DNA of 64,000 nt from an uncultured Pseudomonadales bacterium (GCA_958296165.1 OY282447.1:4873154-4937153), one strand, 5' to 3'; numbered from the stretch's first letter, positions 1 through 8,905 are shown. Notes: a model not told the origin generated them from the sequence alone. Made by a program: numbers and translations.

Positions 1-774
1 ATCGCCGTGTCGGTACGCGAGGCGGCGCTGGACGTGGCCTCGATGTGCGAGACGTCTACCAAGGTGTTCATTCTGGAGACCATGGGCCGGAACGCTGGCT
101 GGATCGCCGCAGCCGGCGCCCTGGCGCAGCAGAGTCGGAACGACGCGCCGCACATCATCCTGCTGCCCGAAGTGCCGTTCGACGAAGCGGCGTTCCTAGC
201 CAAGACCCAAGCCACCGTGGACCGCATCGGCTACTGCGTGATCGTAGTCTCCGAAGGAACGCGCTACGCCGACGGCCGCCTGCTCGCCGACGCTGGCACC
301 AAAGACGCCTTCGGCCACGCCCAATTGGGCGGCGTGGCGCCGCAGCTGGCCGAGCTTGTGCGCGAACGGCTGGGCTTGAAGTTCCACTGGGCGGTCGCCG
401 ACTACCTGCAACGCGCCGCTCGTCACCTCGCCTCGGCCACGGACGTCGAGCAGGCCTACGCGGTGGGGCGCCACGCAGTGGAGCTCGCGCTGGCCGGAGG
501 GAATGCGGCGATGGTCACCATCGTGCGCCTGGCCGACGAACCCTATCGCTGGAAGCTCGGCAACGCGCCCTTGGCGCGGGTCGCCAATATGGAGCGCAAG
601 CTGCCCAAGGCGTTCATCAGCCGCGACGGCTTCGGCATCAACGCCGCGGCGCGTCGCTATCTGGCGCCGCTGATCGGCGGCGAAGACTACCCGCGTTTCA
701 AGAACGGCTTGCCGGCGTATGTAACGCTGAAGAACCAAACGGTGCAGAAGAAGCTGCCGCCGTTCGAGATCTGA
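1..774 (+). CDS. 6-phosphofructokinase, C-terminal part (probably PPi-dependent)
   Basis: The reading frame is open from the window edge, so the gene starts upstream and only about the last 257 codons are visible. The motif ETMGRNAGWIAA is the conserved fructose-6-phosphate-binding segment of the PfkA superfamily, in which the enzyme phosphorylates fructose-6-phosphate at C1 in cytosolic glycolysis. The long C-terminal region ending in KNGLPAYVTLKNQTVQKKLP fits the PPi-dependent class found in many proteobacteria better than the short ATP-dependent E. coli enzyme. The residues that separate PPi from ATP use (GGDD versus GGDG) lie outside the window, so the phosphoryl donor is inferred. It converges on pgsA with an 11-bp gap. 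Confidence 0.85.
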   Translation: MAVSVREAALDVASMCETSTKVFILETMGRNAGWIAAAGALAQQSRNDAPHIILLPEVPFDEAAFLAKTQATVDRIGYCVIVVSEGTRYADGRLLADAGTKDAFGHAQLGGVAPQLAELVRERLGLKFHWAVADYLQRAARHLASATDVEQAYAVGRHAVELALAGGNAAMVTIVRLADEPYRWKLGNAPLARVANMERKLPKAFISRDGFGINAAARRYLAPLIGGEDYPRFKNGLPAYVTLKNQTVQKKLPPFEI

Positions 775-785
775 GCGATGGGCGC

Positions 786-1346
786 CTACGAGTTGTAAAG
801 ACCATCCTTCAACGATGGCCAGGCCGTGCGCAGGTACACGACCATGGACCAGATCGTGATGAGCGCCGCCGCATAGAGCAGGATCATGCCGACGATCATC
901 CACGGCCGATCCATGGCGGGTGGGTTGGCCAGCAGGATGACGATGGCCACCATCTGCATGGCGGTCTTGGCCCGCGCCATCCACGACACGGCCACCAAGC
1001 CGCGCCGGTTGATCTCCGCCATCCACTCGCGCAGCGCCGAGATCACGATTTCTCGACCGATCACGATTACGCCGGGGATGGTCAGCCACAGGTTGGCGTG
1101 GGCGCCGACCAGCAGCACCAGCGCGGTCACCACGGTGAGCTTGTCCGCAACCGGATCCAGAAACGTGCCAAATGGCGTGGTCTGCTCCAGGCGCCGCGCC
1201 AGATATCCGTCCAGCCAATCGGTGATCGCCGCGGTTGCGAACAGCAGTGCCGCCAGCCAGTGGTAGTTGTCCGTGAATACGTACACGAACGCGAACACCG
1301 GAATCAACGCGATTCGCCCTAGCGTGAGGAAGTTCGGCAAGCTCAT
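786..1346 (-). CDS. pgsA: CDP-diacylglycerol--glycerol-3-phosphate 3-phosphatidyltransferase
   Basis: Integral membrane enzyme that condenses CDP-diacylglycerol with glycerol-3-phosphate to make phosphatidylglycerol phosphate, the committed step to phosphatidylglycerol and cardiolipin. The complete CDP-alcohol phosphotransferase signature, D-x2-D-G-x2-A-R-x8-G-x3-D-x3-D, is present at about residues 43-68 (starting DWLDGYLAR). Several hydrophobic helices follow, and at 186 residues the length matches E. coli PgsA. ATG 1346 (MSLPNFLTLGRI) was chosen over a TTG four codons upstream because family members start with this segment. It lies 15 bp downstream of uvrC on the same strand, the usual uvrC-pgsA pairing. 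Confidence 0.95.
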   Translation of the reverse strand: MSLPNFLTLGRIALIPVFAFVYVFTDNYHWLAALLFATAAITDWLDGYLARRLEQTTPFGTFLDPVADKLTVVTALVLLVGAHANLWLTIPGVIVIGREIVISALREWMAEINRRGLVAVSWMARAKTAMQMVAIVILLANPPAMDRPWMIVGMILLYAAALITIWSMVVYLRTAWPSLKDGLYNS

Positions 1347-1361
1347 CGGAATCGGCAACCC

Positions 1362-3227
1362 TCAGCCGTGCAGCGTGCCATGGACGTCGGCCGCCAGCTT
1401 GTGGCTTAAGCCCGGCACCTTGGCGATCTCTTCGGCGCTTGCCCCCTTGATCGCGGCCACCGAGCCAAAGTGCGCCAACAGCTCGCGCTTGCGGCGCGGG
1501 CCGATGCCGTCGATGCGGTCCAGTTCAGACTGGCGGCGCTTCTTCTGGCGCCGTCCGCGGTGGCCGGAGATGGCGAAGCGATGGGCTTCGTCGCGGATGT
1601 GCTGCAACAGATGCATCGCTGGCCCGTTGGGCGGCAATGTTAGCTCCCCTTGCCCGGCAACGATGATCGTCTCCAAGCCCGGCCTCCGAGACGGGCCTTT
1701 GGCGATGCCCAACAAAGCCACGTTGTCCACTTGCAGTTGCTCGAGCACCTCGGCCGCGCGGCCCACTTGACCGGCGCCGCCATCGATGACGAGCGCATCC
1801 GGCAACACGCCGTCGCCCTGCACCAAGCGCGTGTAGCGGCGCTGGATTGCCTGTTCCAAGGCGCCGTAGTCGTCGCCGCGCGGCACGCCTTCGATGTTGA
1901 AGCGGCGGTAATCCGACTTCAGCGGCCCGGCGGTGTCGAAGACCACGCAAGACGCCACGGTCGCTTCGCCGGCGGCATGGCTGATGTCGAAGCACTCCAA
2001 GCGCTGCGGCACGTCCTCCCAGCCCAGCGCAGCCTGCAAGTCTACGAATCGAGCCAGCACGTTCTTGCGGTCTGCAACCAGCGTGGCCAACGAGAGCTCG
2101 GCGTTTTCCGCCGCCATGCTGGCCCAACGAGCGCGTTGGCTGCGTACTTGGCAGGCAACCTCGGCCTTGCGTCCGGCGCGTTCCGAGAGCGCCTTGGCGA
2201 GCAGCTCGCGGTCATCCAAGTGGGCGGCGGCAACCACCGCCTTGGGTATCTCGCGGCCATCGCTGCCCAAGTAGTATTGGCACAGAAAAGCGAACAGCAA
2301 TTCGCCCTCATCGACCGCCAGTTCGTTCTTGGGGAACCACGTGCGGTGGCCCAGCAAGCGCCCGTCGCGCACGAACAAGCCTTGTACGCAGGCGTGGCCC
2401 GAACCCACCGCGACGCCGAAGATGTCCACGTCGCCACCGTCGCCATGGACGTATTGATTCTCCTGGGTGCGGCGCAGATGGCCGATCTGGTCGCGGTAGC
2501 GGGCGGCCCGCTCGAACGCCAGATCGGCCGACGCGGCTTCCATCCTGGCCTTGAACTCGCCCAGCACGTCGGCGCTCTTCCCTTCCAGGAACAACTCCGC
2601 CAAACGCACGTCTTCGGCGTACTGGTCGCGGTCGATCAGGCCGACGCAGGGCGCACTGCAGCGCTTGATCTGGTGTTGTAGGCACGGGCGCGAGCGGTTC
2701 TTGAAGAAGCCGTCCTCGCACGGACGAATGCCAAACAGCTTTTGCAGGATGTTCAGGCTGTCGCGCACTGCCGCGGCGCTGGGAAACGGCCCGAAGTACC
2801 GGCCTTCCTTCTTGGCGCCGCGATGGAACGTCAGGCGCGGATAGGGGTGCTCGGTGAGGTGGATGAACGGATAGGATTTGTCGTCGCGCAGCACCACGTT
2901 GAAGCGTGGCTTGAGTTCCTTGATGAGGCTCTGTTCGAGCAGCAGCGCCTCGGTTTCGCTGCCAGTAACGGTGATCTGGATGTCGCGCACCTTGTTGGTG
3001 AGCGCGATGGTCTTGGCGGTTAGGCCGGATGCGCGGAAGTATGAAGTGACGCGCGCCTTGAGGTTGCGCGCCTTGCCAACGTAGAGGGCTTCGTCGTCGT
3101 CGCCGACCATTCGGTAGACGCCGGGCCGCTGCGGAAGCCCGGCCAGGCGCTCTTCGACGTCGACACGCGGCGAGGCCGGTCGGTCGGCGCACTGCTGCTG
3201 CACGCCGGGTTCGCGCCGACCCTCCAT
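1362..3227 (-). CDS. uvrC: UvrABC system protein C, excinuclease subunit
   Basis: Makes the dual incisions around bulky DNA lesions in nucleotide excision repair, working with UvrA and UvrB. Domains in order: N-terminal GIY-YIG nuclease (GVYRM near residue 36, LYVGKARNLKARV near 48), a Cys cluster region (CLQHQIKRCSAPCVG), a UVR motif, the RNase H-like C-terminal nuclease (ECFDISHAAGE) and two helix-hairpin-helix motifs at the end (IDGIGPRRKRELL, VPGLSHKLA). The frame stays open upstream to 3434, but that part overlaps the preceding gene. ATG 3227, 8 bp after that gene's stop, gives 621 residues, close to the usual 610. Confidence 0.96.
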   Translation of the reverse strand: MEGRREPGVQQQCADRPASPRVDVEERLAGLPQRPGVYRMVGDDDEALYVGKARNLKARVTSYFRASGLTAKTIALTNKVRDIQITVTGSETEALLLEQSLIKELKPRFNVVLRDDKSYPFIHLTEHPYPRLTFHRGAKKEGRYFGPFPSAAAVRDSLNILQKLFGIRPCEDGFFKNRSRPCLQHQIKRCSAPCVGLIDRDQYAEDVRLAELFLEGKSADVLGEFKARMEAASADLAFERAARYRDQIGHLRRTQENQYVHGDGGDVDIFGVAVGSGHACVQGLFVRDGRLLGHRTWFPKNELAVDEGELLFAFLCQYYLGSDGREIPKAVVAAAHLDDRELLAKALSERAGRKAEVACQVRSQRARWASMAAENAELSLATLVADRKNVLARFVDLQAALGWEDVPQRLECFDISHAAGEATVASCVVFDTAGPLKSDYRRFNIEGVPRGDDYGALEQAIQRRYTRLVQGDGVLPDALVIDGGAGQVGRAAEVLEQLQVDNVALLGIAKGPSRRPGLETIIVAGQGELTLPPNGPAMHLLQHIRDEAHRFAISGHRGRRQKKRRQSELDRIDGIGPRRKRELLAHFGSVAAIKGASAEEIAKVPGLSHKLAADVHGTLHG

Positions 3228-3235
3228 GCTTGCCG

Positions 3236-3664
3236 TCAGCCGCGCCGCTTCGGCGCTTGTACCAAGTGAACCACGTTGCCTTCGCGCTTGACGTATATCT
3301 CGCGTTGGCGCCCAGGGCCGTCGAGGCCGATCCGGCCGGGCTCGAACAAGCGCAGGTCGTAGCGTTTCGGCCCGGTGCCGGCATCCTCGCCTTCGGTTGC
3401 CGCCAGCGTCAACGCATGACCGCTCAAGCGCCACTCGCCCCGTTCGACGGCGTCGCCGTCGCGAGCGACGTATTTGCCGGCCGAGAGGGTGCCGGTTAGG
3501 GTCAGTGAGCGACGCGGCGCCTCGGCAGCGTCCGCACGGCCTTCAAGTTCCCACTTGCCGAGCAGATTCAGCGCGCGCAGCCAATTGTCTCTGGCTTGTT
3601 TGGCGCGGCGCGACCACACGAAGACCAGCGTGCCGACTCCCAACAGCAGCAACCACAGCGTCAC
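3236..3664 (-). CDS. Small membrane-anchored protein of unknown function
   Basis: I do not recognise this family. The GTG start at 3664 overlaps the DUF503 stop as GTGA, which implies coupled translation. The product is 142 residues: one N-terminal hydrophobic segment (LWLLLLGVGTLVFVW) acts as membrane anchor or uncleaved signal, followed by a basic patch and a beta-rich domain (LLGKWELEG, GEWRLSGHALTLA, RYDLRLFEPGRIGL, REIYVKREGNVVHLV). The Trp/Gly strand pattern recalls small lipocalin-like scoring domains, but that is only an impression. It sits between the DUF503 gene and uvrC in one minus-strand run. The longer frame up to 3829 is rejected because it would overlap DUF503. Confidence 0.7.
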   Translation of the reverse strand: MTLWLLLLGVGTLVFVWSRRAKQARDNWLRALNLLGKWELEGRADAAEAPRRSLTLTGTLSAGKYVARDGDAVERGEWRLSGHALTLAATEGEDAGTGPKRYDLRLFEPGRIGLDGPGRQREIYVKREGNVVHLVQAPKRRG

Positions 3665-3948
3665 GATGCGATCACCTCGCGATCCACGTCCACGATCGTG
3701 GCGTCTACCGACTCGGCCACCCAGCGCTCCACTTCCGTCAACGACGCCGCTACGACCTTGGCATCGCCGGCCACCGCGACCACCGACCAGCGCGAGCGCT
3801 GGTGCGAATCCTGATAGGCGCTTTCGCACACGGCGAGATTGGCGATGCGGCCGAACTTATCGCGCAGTCGCCCGACGCGGCGGCGCTTTTCCTTCAAGGA
3901 GCGGCAACCCGCCAGATGGAAGTCGAGAGCTAGAACGCCGATGTGCAT
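3661..3948 (-). CDS. DUF503 (YlxP-like) family protein
   Basis: A 95-residue protein of the DUF503 family. The hallmark N-terminus MHIGVLALDFHLAGCRSLKE, then KRRRVGRLRDKFGRIANLAV and the alternating alpha/beta pattern (WSVVAVAGDAKVVAASL) match members often found near nusA-infB-rbfA in other bacteria. The molecular function is not established; a role near ribosome maturation is inferred elsewhere from genome context only. Here it lies between GAPDH and uvrC. Its TGA overlaps the GTG of the next gene by 4 bp. Confidence 0.85.
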   Translation of the reverse strand: MHIGVLALDFHLAGCRSLKEKRRRVGRLRDKFGRIANLAVCESAYQDSHQRSRWSVVAVAGDAKVVAASLTEVERWVAESVDATIVDVDREVIAS

Positions 3949-3972
3949 GGCTCGTTCGCGTCGATCTGTCGG

Positions 3973-5472
3973 CTAGCCGGCAGCAGCGCTGCGCAGCTCC
4001 TCGAAGCCGGTCGGCACCACGTCGTCCGGCACGAGTGGATACTTGATCCCGGCCCACTTCTGGGCCACCCGCACGACTTGGCAGGCGTAGCCGAATTCGT
4101 TGTCGTACCAGGCGTAGAGGACGATGCGGTTGCCCTCCGCGATGGTGGCGCCGCCGTCGATGCTGCACGCATGGCGGTTGCCGATGAAATCGCTGGACAC
4201 CCTCTCGCGCGAGGAGGTGTAGTCGATCTGGCGTTGCAACGACGAGTTCAGCGCGATGTCGCGCAGATAGGCGTTCACCTCGTCGTGGTCGACGGAGTGT
4301 TCCAATCTGAGGTTGAGGATCACCAGCGACACGTCCGGGGTCGGCACGCGGATGGCGTTGCCGGTAAGCCGGCCGCCGAGCTCCGGCAGCAGCTTGGCGA
4401 CGGCCTTGGTAGCGCCGGTTTCGGTAATCACCATGTTCAGAGGCGCGCTGCGGCCACGGCGGTCGCTGGCATGGTAGTTGTCATGCAGGTTCTGATCCGG
4501 CGTGTATGCATGCACTGTTTCCATGTGACCGTTGACGATGCCCCACTTGTCGTTCACCGCCTTTAGCACAGGCACGATGGCGTTGGTAGTGCAGGAGCCG
4601 CAGGACAGAATGCGGTCGCTGTCGCGCACTAGGTGCGAATTGACGCCGGAGACGATGTTCTTGATGTTGCCCTTGCCGGGCGCGGTGACCATCACCCGCG
4701 AGATGCCAGCGGCCTTCAGATGCTCACCTAAGCCGGCTTCGTCGCGCCAGCGGCCGGTGTTGTCGATCAGTATGGCGTCGTCGATGCCGTAGCTGCTGTA
4801 GTCCACGGCGGCGCGATCGTCGGCGTAAATCATGCGAATGACGTTGCCGTTGGCGATCAGGCATTGATTCCGTTCGTCCACGCGAATGGTGCCGCGGAAC
4901 GAGCCGTGGACGGAGTCGCGGCGCAGGAGCGCAGCCCGCTTGGTGAGGTCGCCGGGCCGGCCGGGCCGCAGGACGATGGCGCGCAGCACCAGTTGATCGC
5001 CGCCGCCCGTCTTCTCGATCAGCAGTCGCGCCAATAGACGGCCGATGCGCCCGAACCCGTACAGCACCACGTGTCGCGGCCGCACGAGTGGCTTCACATG
5101 GCGCCCGATGACGCCGGCGCAAGCCTCGCGCGTGTACTCCGAGGGCGTGATGGATTCGCCCTGCGCGATGCGTTCCATCATCCGCACCGCGAGCTTGCCG
5201 ACATCGACGTGCGAGGTGCCGATGTCGAGCTGCGACATCGCTTCGAGGATGGGGTAGCTCTCGAACTCCGACAGTTCGTTCTGCGCCACCTGACGGACGA
5301 ACCGATGCGCCTTCATGATGTCTGTAACGCTTTGATTGTGGAGCGCCCGACCGTAGCAGTAGACCACCACGTTCTTGCGGTAGAGACGCCCGATGATGGG
5401 AATCATCGCCTCCGCGAGCGCTTCACGCTCCTTCCAGTCTGGAAAGTAATCTTCGAGATTCGGCAATGCCAC
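3973..5472 (-). CDS. gap: Glyceraldehyde-3-phosphate dehydrogenase, long form
   Basis: Oxidises glyceraldehyde-3-phosphate to 1,3-bisphosphoglycerate with NAD(P) in the cytosol. The Rossmann motif YGFGRIGRLLARLL is near residue 138, the catalytic Cys near 294 in SCGSCTTNA, and the catalytic-His segment is VHAYTPDQNL. The 499 residues exceed the usual ~335 because of an N-terminal helical extension of about 135 residues; similar long GAPDHs exist in pseudomonads. The GTG at 5472 was chosen because GAGGGG lies seven bases upstream; a longer in-frame start at 5511 lacks this. The residue before SC-TTN is Ser rather than the common Ala. NAD versus NADP preference cannot be read with confidence. 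Confidence 0.93.
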   Translation of the reverse strand: MALPNLEDYFPDWKEREALAEAMIPIIGRLYRKNVVVYCYGRALHNQSVTDIMKAHRFVRQVAQNELSEFESYPILEAMSQLDIGTSHVDVGKLAVRMMERIAQGESITPSEYTREACAGVIGRHVKPLVRPRHVVLYGFGRIGRLLARLLIEKTGGGDQLVLRAIVLRPGRPGDLTKRAALLRRDSVHGSFRGTIRVDERNQCLIANGNVIRMIYADDRAAVDYSSYGIDDAILIDNTGRWRDEAGLGEHLKAAGISRVMVTAPGKGNIKNIVSGVNSHLVRDSDRILSCGSCTTNAIVPVLKAVNDKWGIVNGHMETVHAYTPDQNLHDNYHASDRRGRSAPLNMVITETGATKAVAKLLPELGGRLTGNAIRVPTPDVSLVILNLRLEHSVDHDEVNAYLRDIALNSSLQRQIDYTSSRERVSSDFIGNRHACSIDGGATIAEGNRIVLYAWYDNEFGYACQVVRVAQKWAGIKYPLVPDDVVPTGFEELRSAAAG

Positions 5473-5776
5473 GGTGCCACCCCTCGATTGGCGGTGAACG
5501 ATGACGCGCAATTATCGACATCGCGGCCTCGGAATGAAACCGAAACCGCGAAAATCGGCGCCCTTCGTTAGGGTCGTGCGCGGGAGGGTTGTCAGGTGGC
5601 CGTTTGGAGCGGCAGGGCCGCATCGTGGAATCGATGTGGACCGCGGCGCGGTCGGTGTCGCAACAAGCGGCGTCCTGCCTTCGCGGGTCATCTTGCGCCG
5701 GAGCAAGATGACGCCAGGCAGAGACAACAGGGAGCAGAGCTTGAACCCAATGCACCCAATGCGGATCGAACCAGGC
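5473..5776. other. Intergenic region between gap and the TPR gene
   Basis: About 300 bp with no convincing coding frame; the frames that cross it on both strands have no family features. It holds the upstream region of gap, with a possible minus-strand -10 (GATAAT, complement of 5511-5516) but no good -35, and one strong inverted repeat listed separately. Confidence 0.6.
5675..5721. repeat. Palindromic intergenic element
   Basis: A perfect 10-bp inverted repeat (GTCATCTTGC / GCAAGATGAC) spans about 5687-5712 with a 6-base loop. An outer arm, CTGCCT near 5675 and AGGCAG ending at 5721, extends the hairpin after small internal loops. It resembles the dispersed palindromes of many proteobacterial intergenic regions. 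It could also end transcription from the kinase/TPR operon, although it lacks a T tract. Confidence 0.5.
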
Positions 5777-7615
5777 TCAGAGCTGACTCAAGAGTTCCGA
5801 CGCTCTTCTCTGGATGTCTCGCATAGGCCAGTCGTCTCCTTTTATCGGCACGGACGCTCTCTCCAGGAGACGTCTGGCCTTGCCGAGGATGCCCCGATCT
5901 GCCCAATAGGTCCCCAATTCCCAACTGAGCTTTTGTCTCATGCGAGACTTGATGTCCTTGCTTACTGCCAGAGAGATGCCTCGCTCGTAGAGCGCCTTCC
6001 CCTTTTCCACTCGGCCACGACGGATAGCCAACAACCCCCGAGTGGCGTAGACCACCGCACCCGCGTCACCGGGGCCAGCCCTAAGTTGGCCGGCGAGACT
6101 CTCGGCTTCATCAAGACGCTCCAGCTCGATTAGCGTGAACACAAGGTTGTTAAGCGTCCCGTTCCATCTCGCACCTCTGGTCGGAAGGGACGATTGCACC
6201 TCGTGGGCAACGAGCGCAAACTCATGCGCCTGCTCGGGTTGCACGTCAACGAGAGAGAAGTAGCAGACGAGCGCCTCCGCCAAACTCGTGCGAAGTTCCG
6301 GGTGCGCTTCCCTCTTCATCCACCTCTGGGCCAACGATATGGCGTCCGACAACCTGTGCTGTCTCACATACGAGCGCACGAGAACGTCCGCGATGTGGTA
6401 GCCCGGATCCGCCGTGAGCAAACTTTGCTCGGTGACTGCGCTCAAATACTCGCTGGAAGTCGCGGCGGCGCGATCTACTGCATCGGATTGGAAGAGCGCT
6501 CGAACGAGATTTGCCGTCGCGACCTCGACCATCTCGTGATCGTGCTGAGAATCCGCAATCTGCCTTGCGTGGTTGAACTCCTGAACGGCCAGTCTGCGAT
6601 TGTTTGAGCGGACGGCGAGGATGCCAAGGTTGTTCACGATCGCCGCGTCTTGTAATCTGCGCCTAGCTTCGGACAGCACTCGCCGAGCCGCACGAAAGTT
6701 GCCCTGCTCATACAGAAGACGGGCATGTCGCTCGATCACCGCCTTGTCGTCCGGGTACAACTCGAGAAACCGCGCCAAGGCCCGCGAGGCGGCTGCGACT
6801 CCCCTAGGTGCGCCATCCTCGCGGCAGAGATCCGCCCAAGCTACCAAGGTAACGTTCCAAAACGGATCCAGGCCAACCGCGACTCGGATCGCCCGCAGCG
6901 CGTTGGCGACATGGCCGGTCAACGCATGCGCCAAAGCGAGCGTGTAGTGAAGCCTGACCGATCGAGGACGCTCAGCGAGGGCGAGCCGATGGTGGTGGAT
7001 GGACTTTGCGCCCCGCCCTGCGATAAGCGCCAGCGTGCCAGCGAGCATGTGTACGCGCCAGTCCAAACCGTCGAGTTCCATCGCCCTGCGAAGCCAGGTG
7101 TCCGCCTGTTCGAGGTCGCCGTCTAAGACGCACAGTTCCACCATGCGAAGGCTAGAGCGAAGATCGCCACCATCGGCAAGTTGCCGCCAGACCGTTGCAG
7201 CGGCTTCTCTGTCTCCCCTGTAGAACGCCACTCGAGCATATCGGTACGCGACATCATCGTCTTCTGGGGCCTCTTTCCGCGCATCTTCCGCAAGCCGATG
7301 TGCGTCGTCTAAGCGCCCGCAGAGGACAGCCAAACTCGATGCTTGAGCGAGATACGTCGGTGAACTGCCAAACTCGTTGCGCTTCGAGAGCAGTCTGTCC
7401 AGTTCGGGCGAGAGCGCATCCTGCATGCTCTCATCTGCATACGAGACATGCACACTCTGGGGCTTCGCGACGGGGCGTTCGCCCTGAAGCAGCTTGGGAA
7501 CCGGCGGCAAGGCGACTTCGCTAGTGGCGTAAGTCTCTACGCCGACCTCCACTTTGGCGTCTTCATCGCAAACGGCCATCTGCTCCCTAGTGACGTTCGA
7601 GCTTGTACTAAGCAT
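5777..7615 (-). CDS. Tetratricopeptide-repeat protein paired with a protein kinase
   Basis: A 612-residue, probably cytosolic protein without signal peptide or membrane segment. After an unstructured N-terminal stretch of about 75 residues, helical TPR-type repeats run almost to the end. Clear examples are the segments around YLAQASSLAVLCGRLDDAHR, VAYRYARVAFYRGDREAAA, HMLAGTLALIAGRGAKSIHH and LHYTLALAHALTGHVANALR. TPR arrays are protein-binding scaffolds. Its ATG overlaps the end of the upstream kinase gene by 8 bp, so the two are co-translated and the TPR protein is a likely kinase substrate or adaptor. Codon use looks less GC-biased than in flanking core genes, which suggests acquisition. 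No enzymatic domain was recognised. Confidence 0.8.
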   Translation of the reverse strand: MLSTSSNVTREQMAVCDEDAKVEVGVETYATSEVALPPVPKLLQGERPVAKPQSVHVSYADESMQDALSPELDRLLSKRNEFGSSPTYLAQASSLAVLCGRLDDAHRLAEDARKEAPEDDDVAYRYARVAFYRGDREAAATVWRQLADGGDLRSSLRMVELCVLDGDLEQADTWLRRAMELDGLDWRVHMLAGTLALIAGRGAKSIHHHRLALAERPRSVRLHYTLALAHALTGHVANALRAIRVAVGLDPFWNVTLVAWADLCREDGAPRGVAAASRALARFLELYPDDKAVIERHARLLYEQGNFRAARRVLSEARRRLQDAAIVNNLGILAVRSNNRRLAVQEFNHARQIADSQHDHEMVEVATANLVRALFQSDAVDRAAATSSEYLSAVTEQSLLTADPGYHIADVLVRSYVRQHRLSDAISLAQRWMKREAHPELRTSLAEALVCYFSLVDVQPEQAHEFALVAHEVQSSLPTRGARWNGTLNNLVFTLIELERLDEAESLAGQLRAGPGDAGAVVYATRGLLAIRRGRVEKGKALYERGISLAVSKDIKSRMRQKLSWELGTYWADRGILGKARRLLERASVPIKGDDWPMRDIQRRASELLSQL

Positions 7616-8816
7616 CGCTCAATGCCTCTTGCTGCACATGCTCCAATCGCGCGAGATTCTCGATCCGCCGTTGCTCCCGACGTTGGCGATGGGCCAGTCT
7701 CACCGCTCGATGCCGCTGATCGGCGAGCTGATTCGCGATGGCTCGGGACGCGGAGGCAACCATGCGGAGTATCGCATTCAAGTCGCGGAGGCGGTTGAGA
7801 TAGCGGACGCTGGTGAGACGGTGGGTCAGCCTGTCAAGCTGGTCTCGGGCTGCGTTTGGCACGCTCGTGCCTTCCGTAGCGATGGATGGAAGCGTAACTT
7901 GGTTTCCTGTCAGTTGGATGAGTTCGTTCCAGTGGTTCAACAGCCGACCTTCATCCACATCGCCATCCGATCGCAATTGAGCCACGCGCCGGTTGCAGGC
8001 CGCAAAGCAGCGCTGGAACCCTGGGTCTTCCAAGAGTCGAACAAAGTAGAAGTCTGTGTTGAAGAGGTCATGCAGCATGCAACCTAGTGCATAGATGTCG
8101 GCATAGACGGATAGTTCTCTCAGATGTGCCAGGCCGCACTGCGCTTCGATTGGAGCAAACAACCGGGCACCCACGGGTTGTGCGTAGTCCTGGGCACCAC
8201 CGATTGGTTCGGAGGTCAGGTCAATGGCCGTGCCTAAGTCGATGGGCACGACCAGCTCATCATCCTGTCTCCTCGCCTGCATCAGGTTGTCGTACTTAAG
8301 GTCACGATGGGCGATGTCCTCCCTGTGCAACGCAAAGACCCCCAAGACCATGCTTCGAAACAGTGCGAGCTTGACGAGGGCGTCATACGCTTGGTGGTTC
8401 ACGAAGTACGCCTCAATGCTGCCATCGAGCCACTCCATTACGAAATATCCACAGGCAACCTTCACGACATTCTCTTGGCTGTCATGCACGGAAATGGCCA
8501 TCTCGGAGAGCGGCTGAACTAGCTGCAGGCAGCGGCGCTTTCCCCGGAGGCGCTGCAAGATGTCCACTTCCCGGGAGAACAGCGTCATCCTGTAGTTCGC
8601 ACCGAAACCTTGTTGGCTCGGGTCGAAGAACTTGATGGCTACGTGCTGGCGGGTTGCAGAGTCGAAGGCTCGGAAGATCACCGAGAAGGAACCGCGATCG
8701 CCGTCTCGTGGGCTGCCGCTACTAGGGTCTCTATTGACGACCTCGATGTTCGAGTAGCGCTCGTCGAGCGTAGCGTTCTGCAACGCCCGAATCAGGGTGC
8801 GAGTGTTCTCCAGCAT
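7608..8816 (-). CDS. Eukaryotic-like Ser/Thr protein kinase
   Basis: A 402-residue Hanks-type kinase. It has a Gly-rich loop near residues 42-48 (RGSFSVIFRAFD), ATP-anchoring Lys62 in VAIKFFDP, catalytic loop HRDLKYDN at 170-177 and metal-binding Asp193 in PIDLG, which replaces DFG. DIYALGCMLHDL matches the conserved helix-F region. A basic helical tail (QRREQRRIENLARLEHVQQ) follows. No transmembrane segment or PASTA domain is visible, so it is probably soluble and unlike the PknB cell-wall kinases. AAGGAGGGG about ten bases upstream supports ATG 8816. It is translationally coupled to the downstream TPR gene. The biological role is unknown; signalling or phage-defence functions are both possible. 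Confidence 0.88.
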   Translation of the reverse strand: MLENTRTLIRALQNATLDERYSNIEVVNRDPSSGSPRDGDRGSFSVIFRAFDSATRQHVAIKFFDPSQQGFGANYRMTLFSREVDILQRLRGKRRCLQLVQPLSEMAISVHDSQENVVKVACGYFVMEWLDGSIEAYFVNHQAYDALVKLALFRSMVLGVFALHREDIAHRDLKYDNLMQARRQDDELVVPIDLGTAIDLTSEPIGGAQDYAQPVGARLFAPIEAQCGLAHLRELSVYADIYALGCMLHDLFNTDFYFVRLLEDPGFQRCFAACNRRVAQLRSDGDVDEGRLLNHWNELIQLTGNQVTLPSIATEGTSVPNAARDQLDRLTHRLTSVRYLNRLRDLNAILRMVASASRAIANQLADQRHRAVRLAHRQRREQRRIENLARLEHVQQEALSDA

Positions 8817-8877
8817 CTAGCACTCCCCTCCTTGTCGACGTGGCCGTGAACGCCCGCGCGAAGAGTTCGAAAAACGA

Positions 8878-8905
8878 AGCGTAGTGCAATGCCCTCATGT
8901 GTCAA
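8878..8905 (-). promoter_or_regulatory. Candidate promoter of the kinase-TPR pair
   Basis: On the minus strand a perfect TTGACA (complement of 8900-8905) is followed by a 16-bp spacer and TACGCT (complement of 8878-8883). The -10 is a weak match, but the element sits about 60 bp upstream of the kinase ATG and its strong Shine-Dalgarno sequence. Confidence 0.45.
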
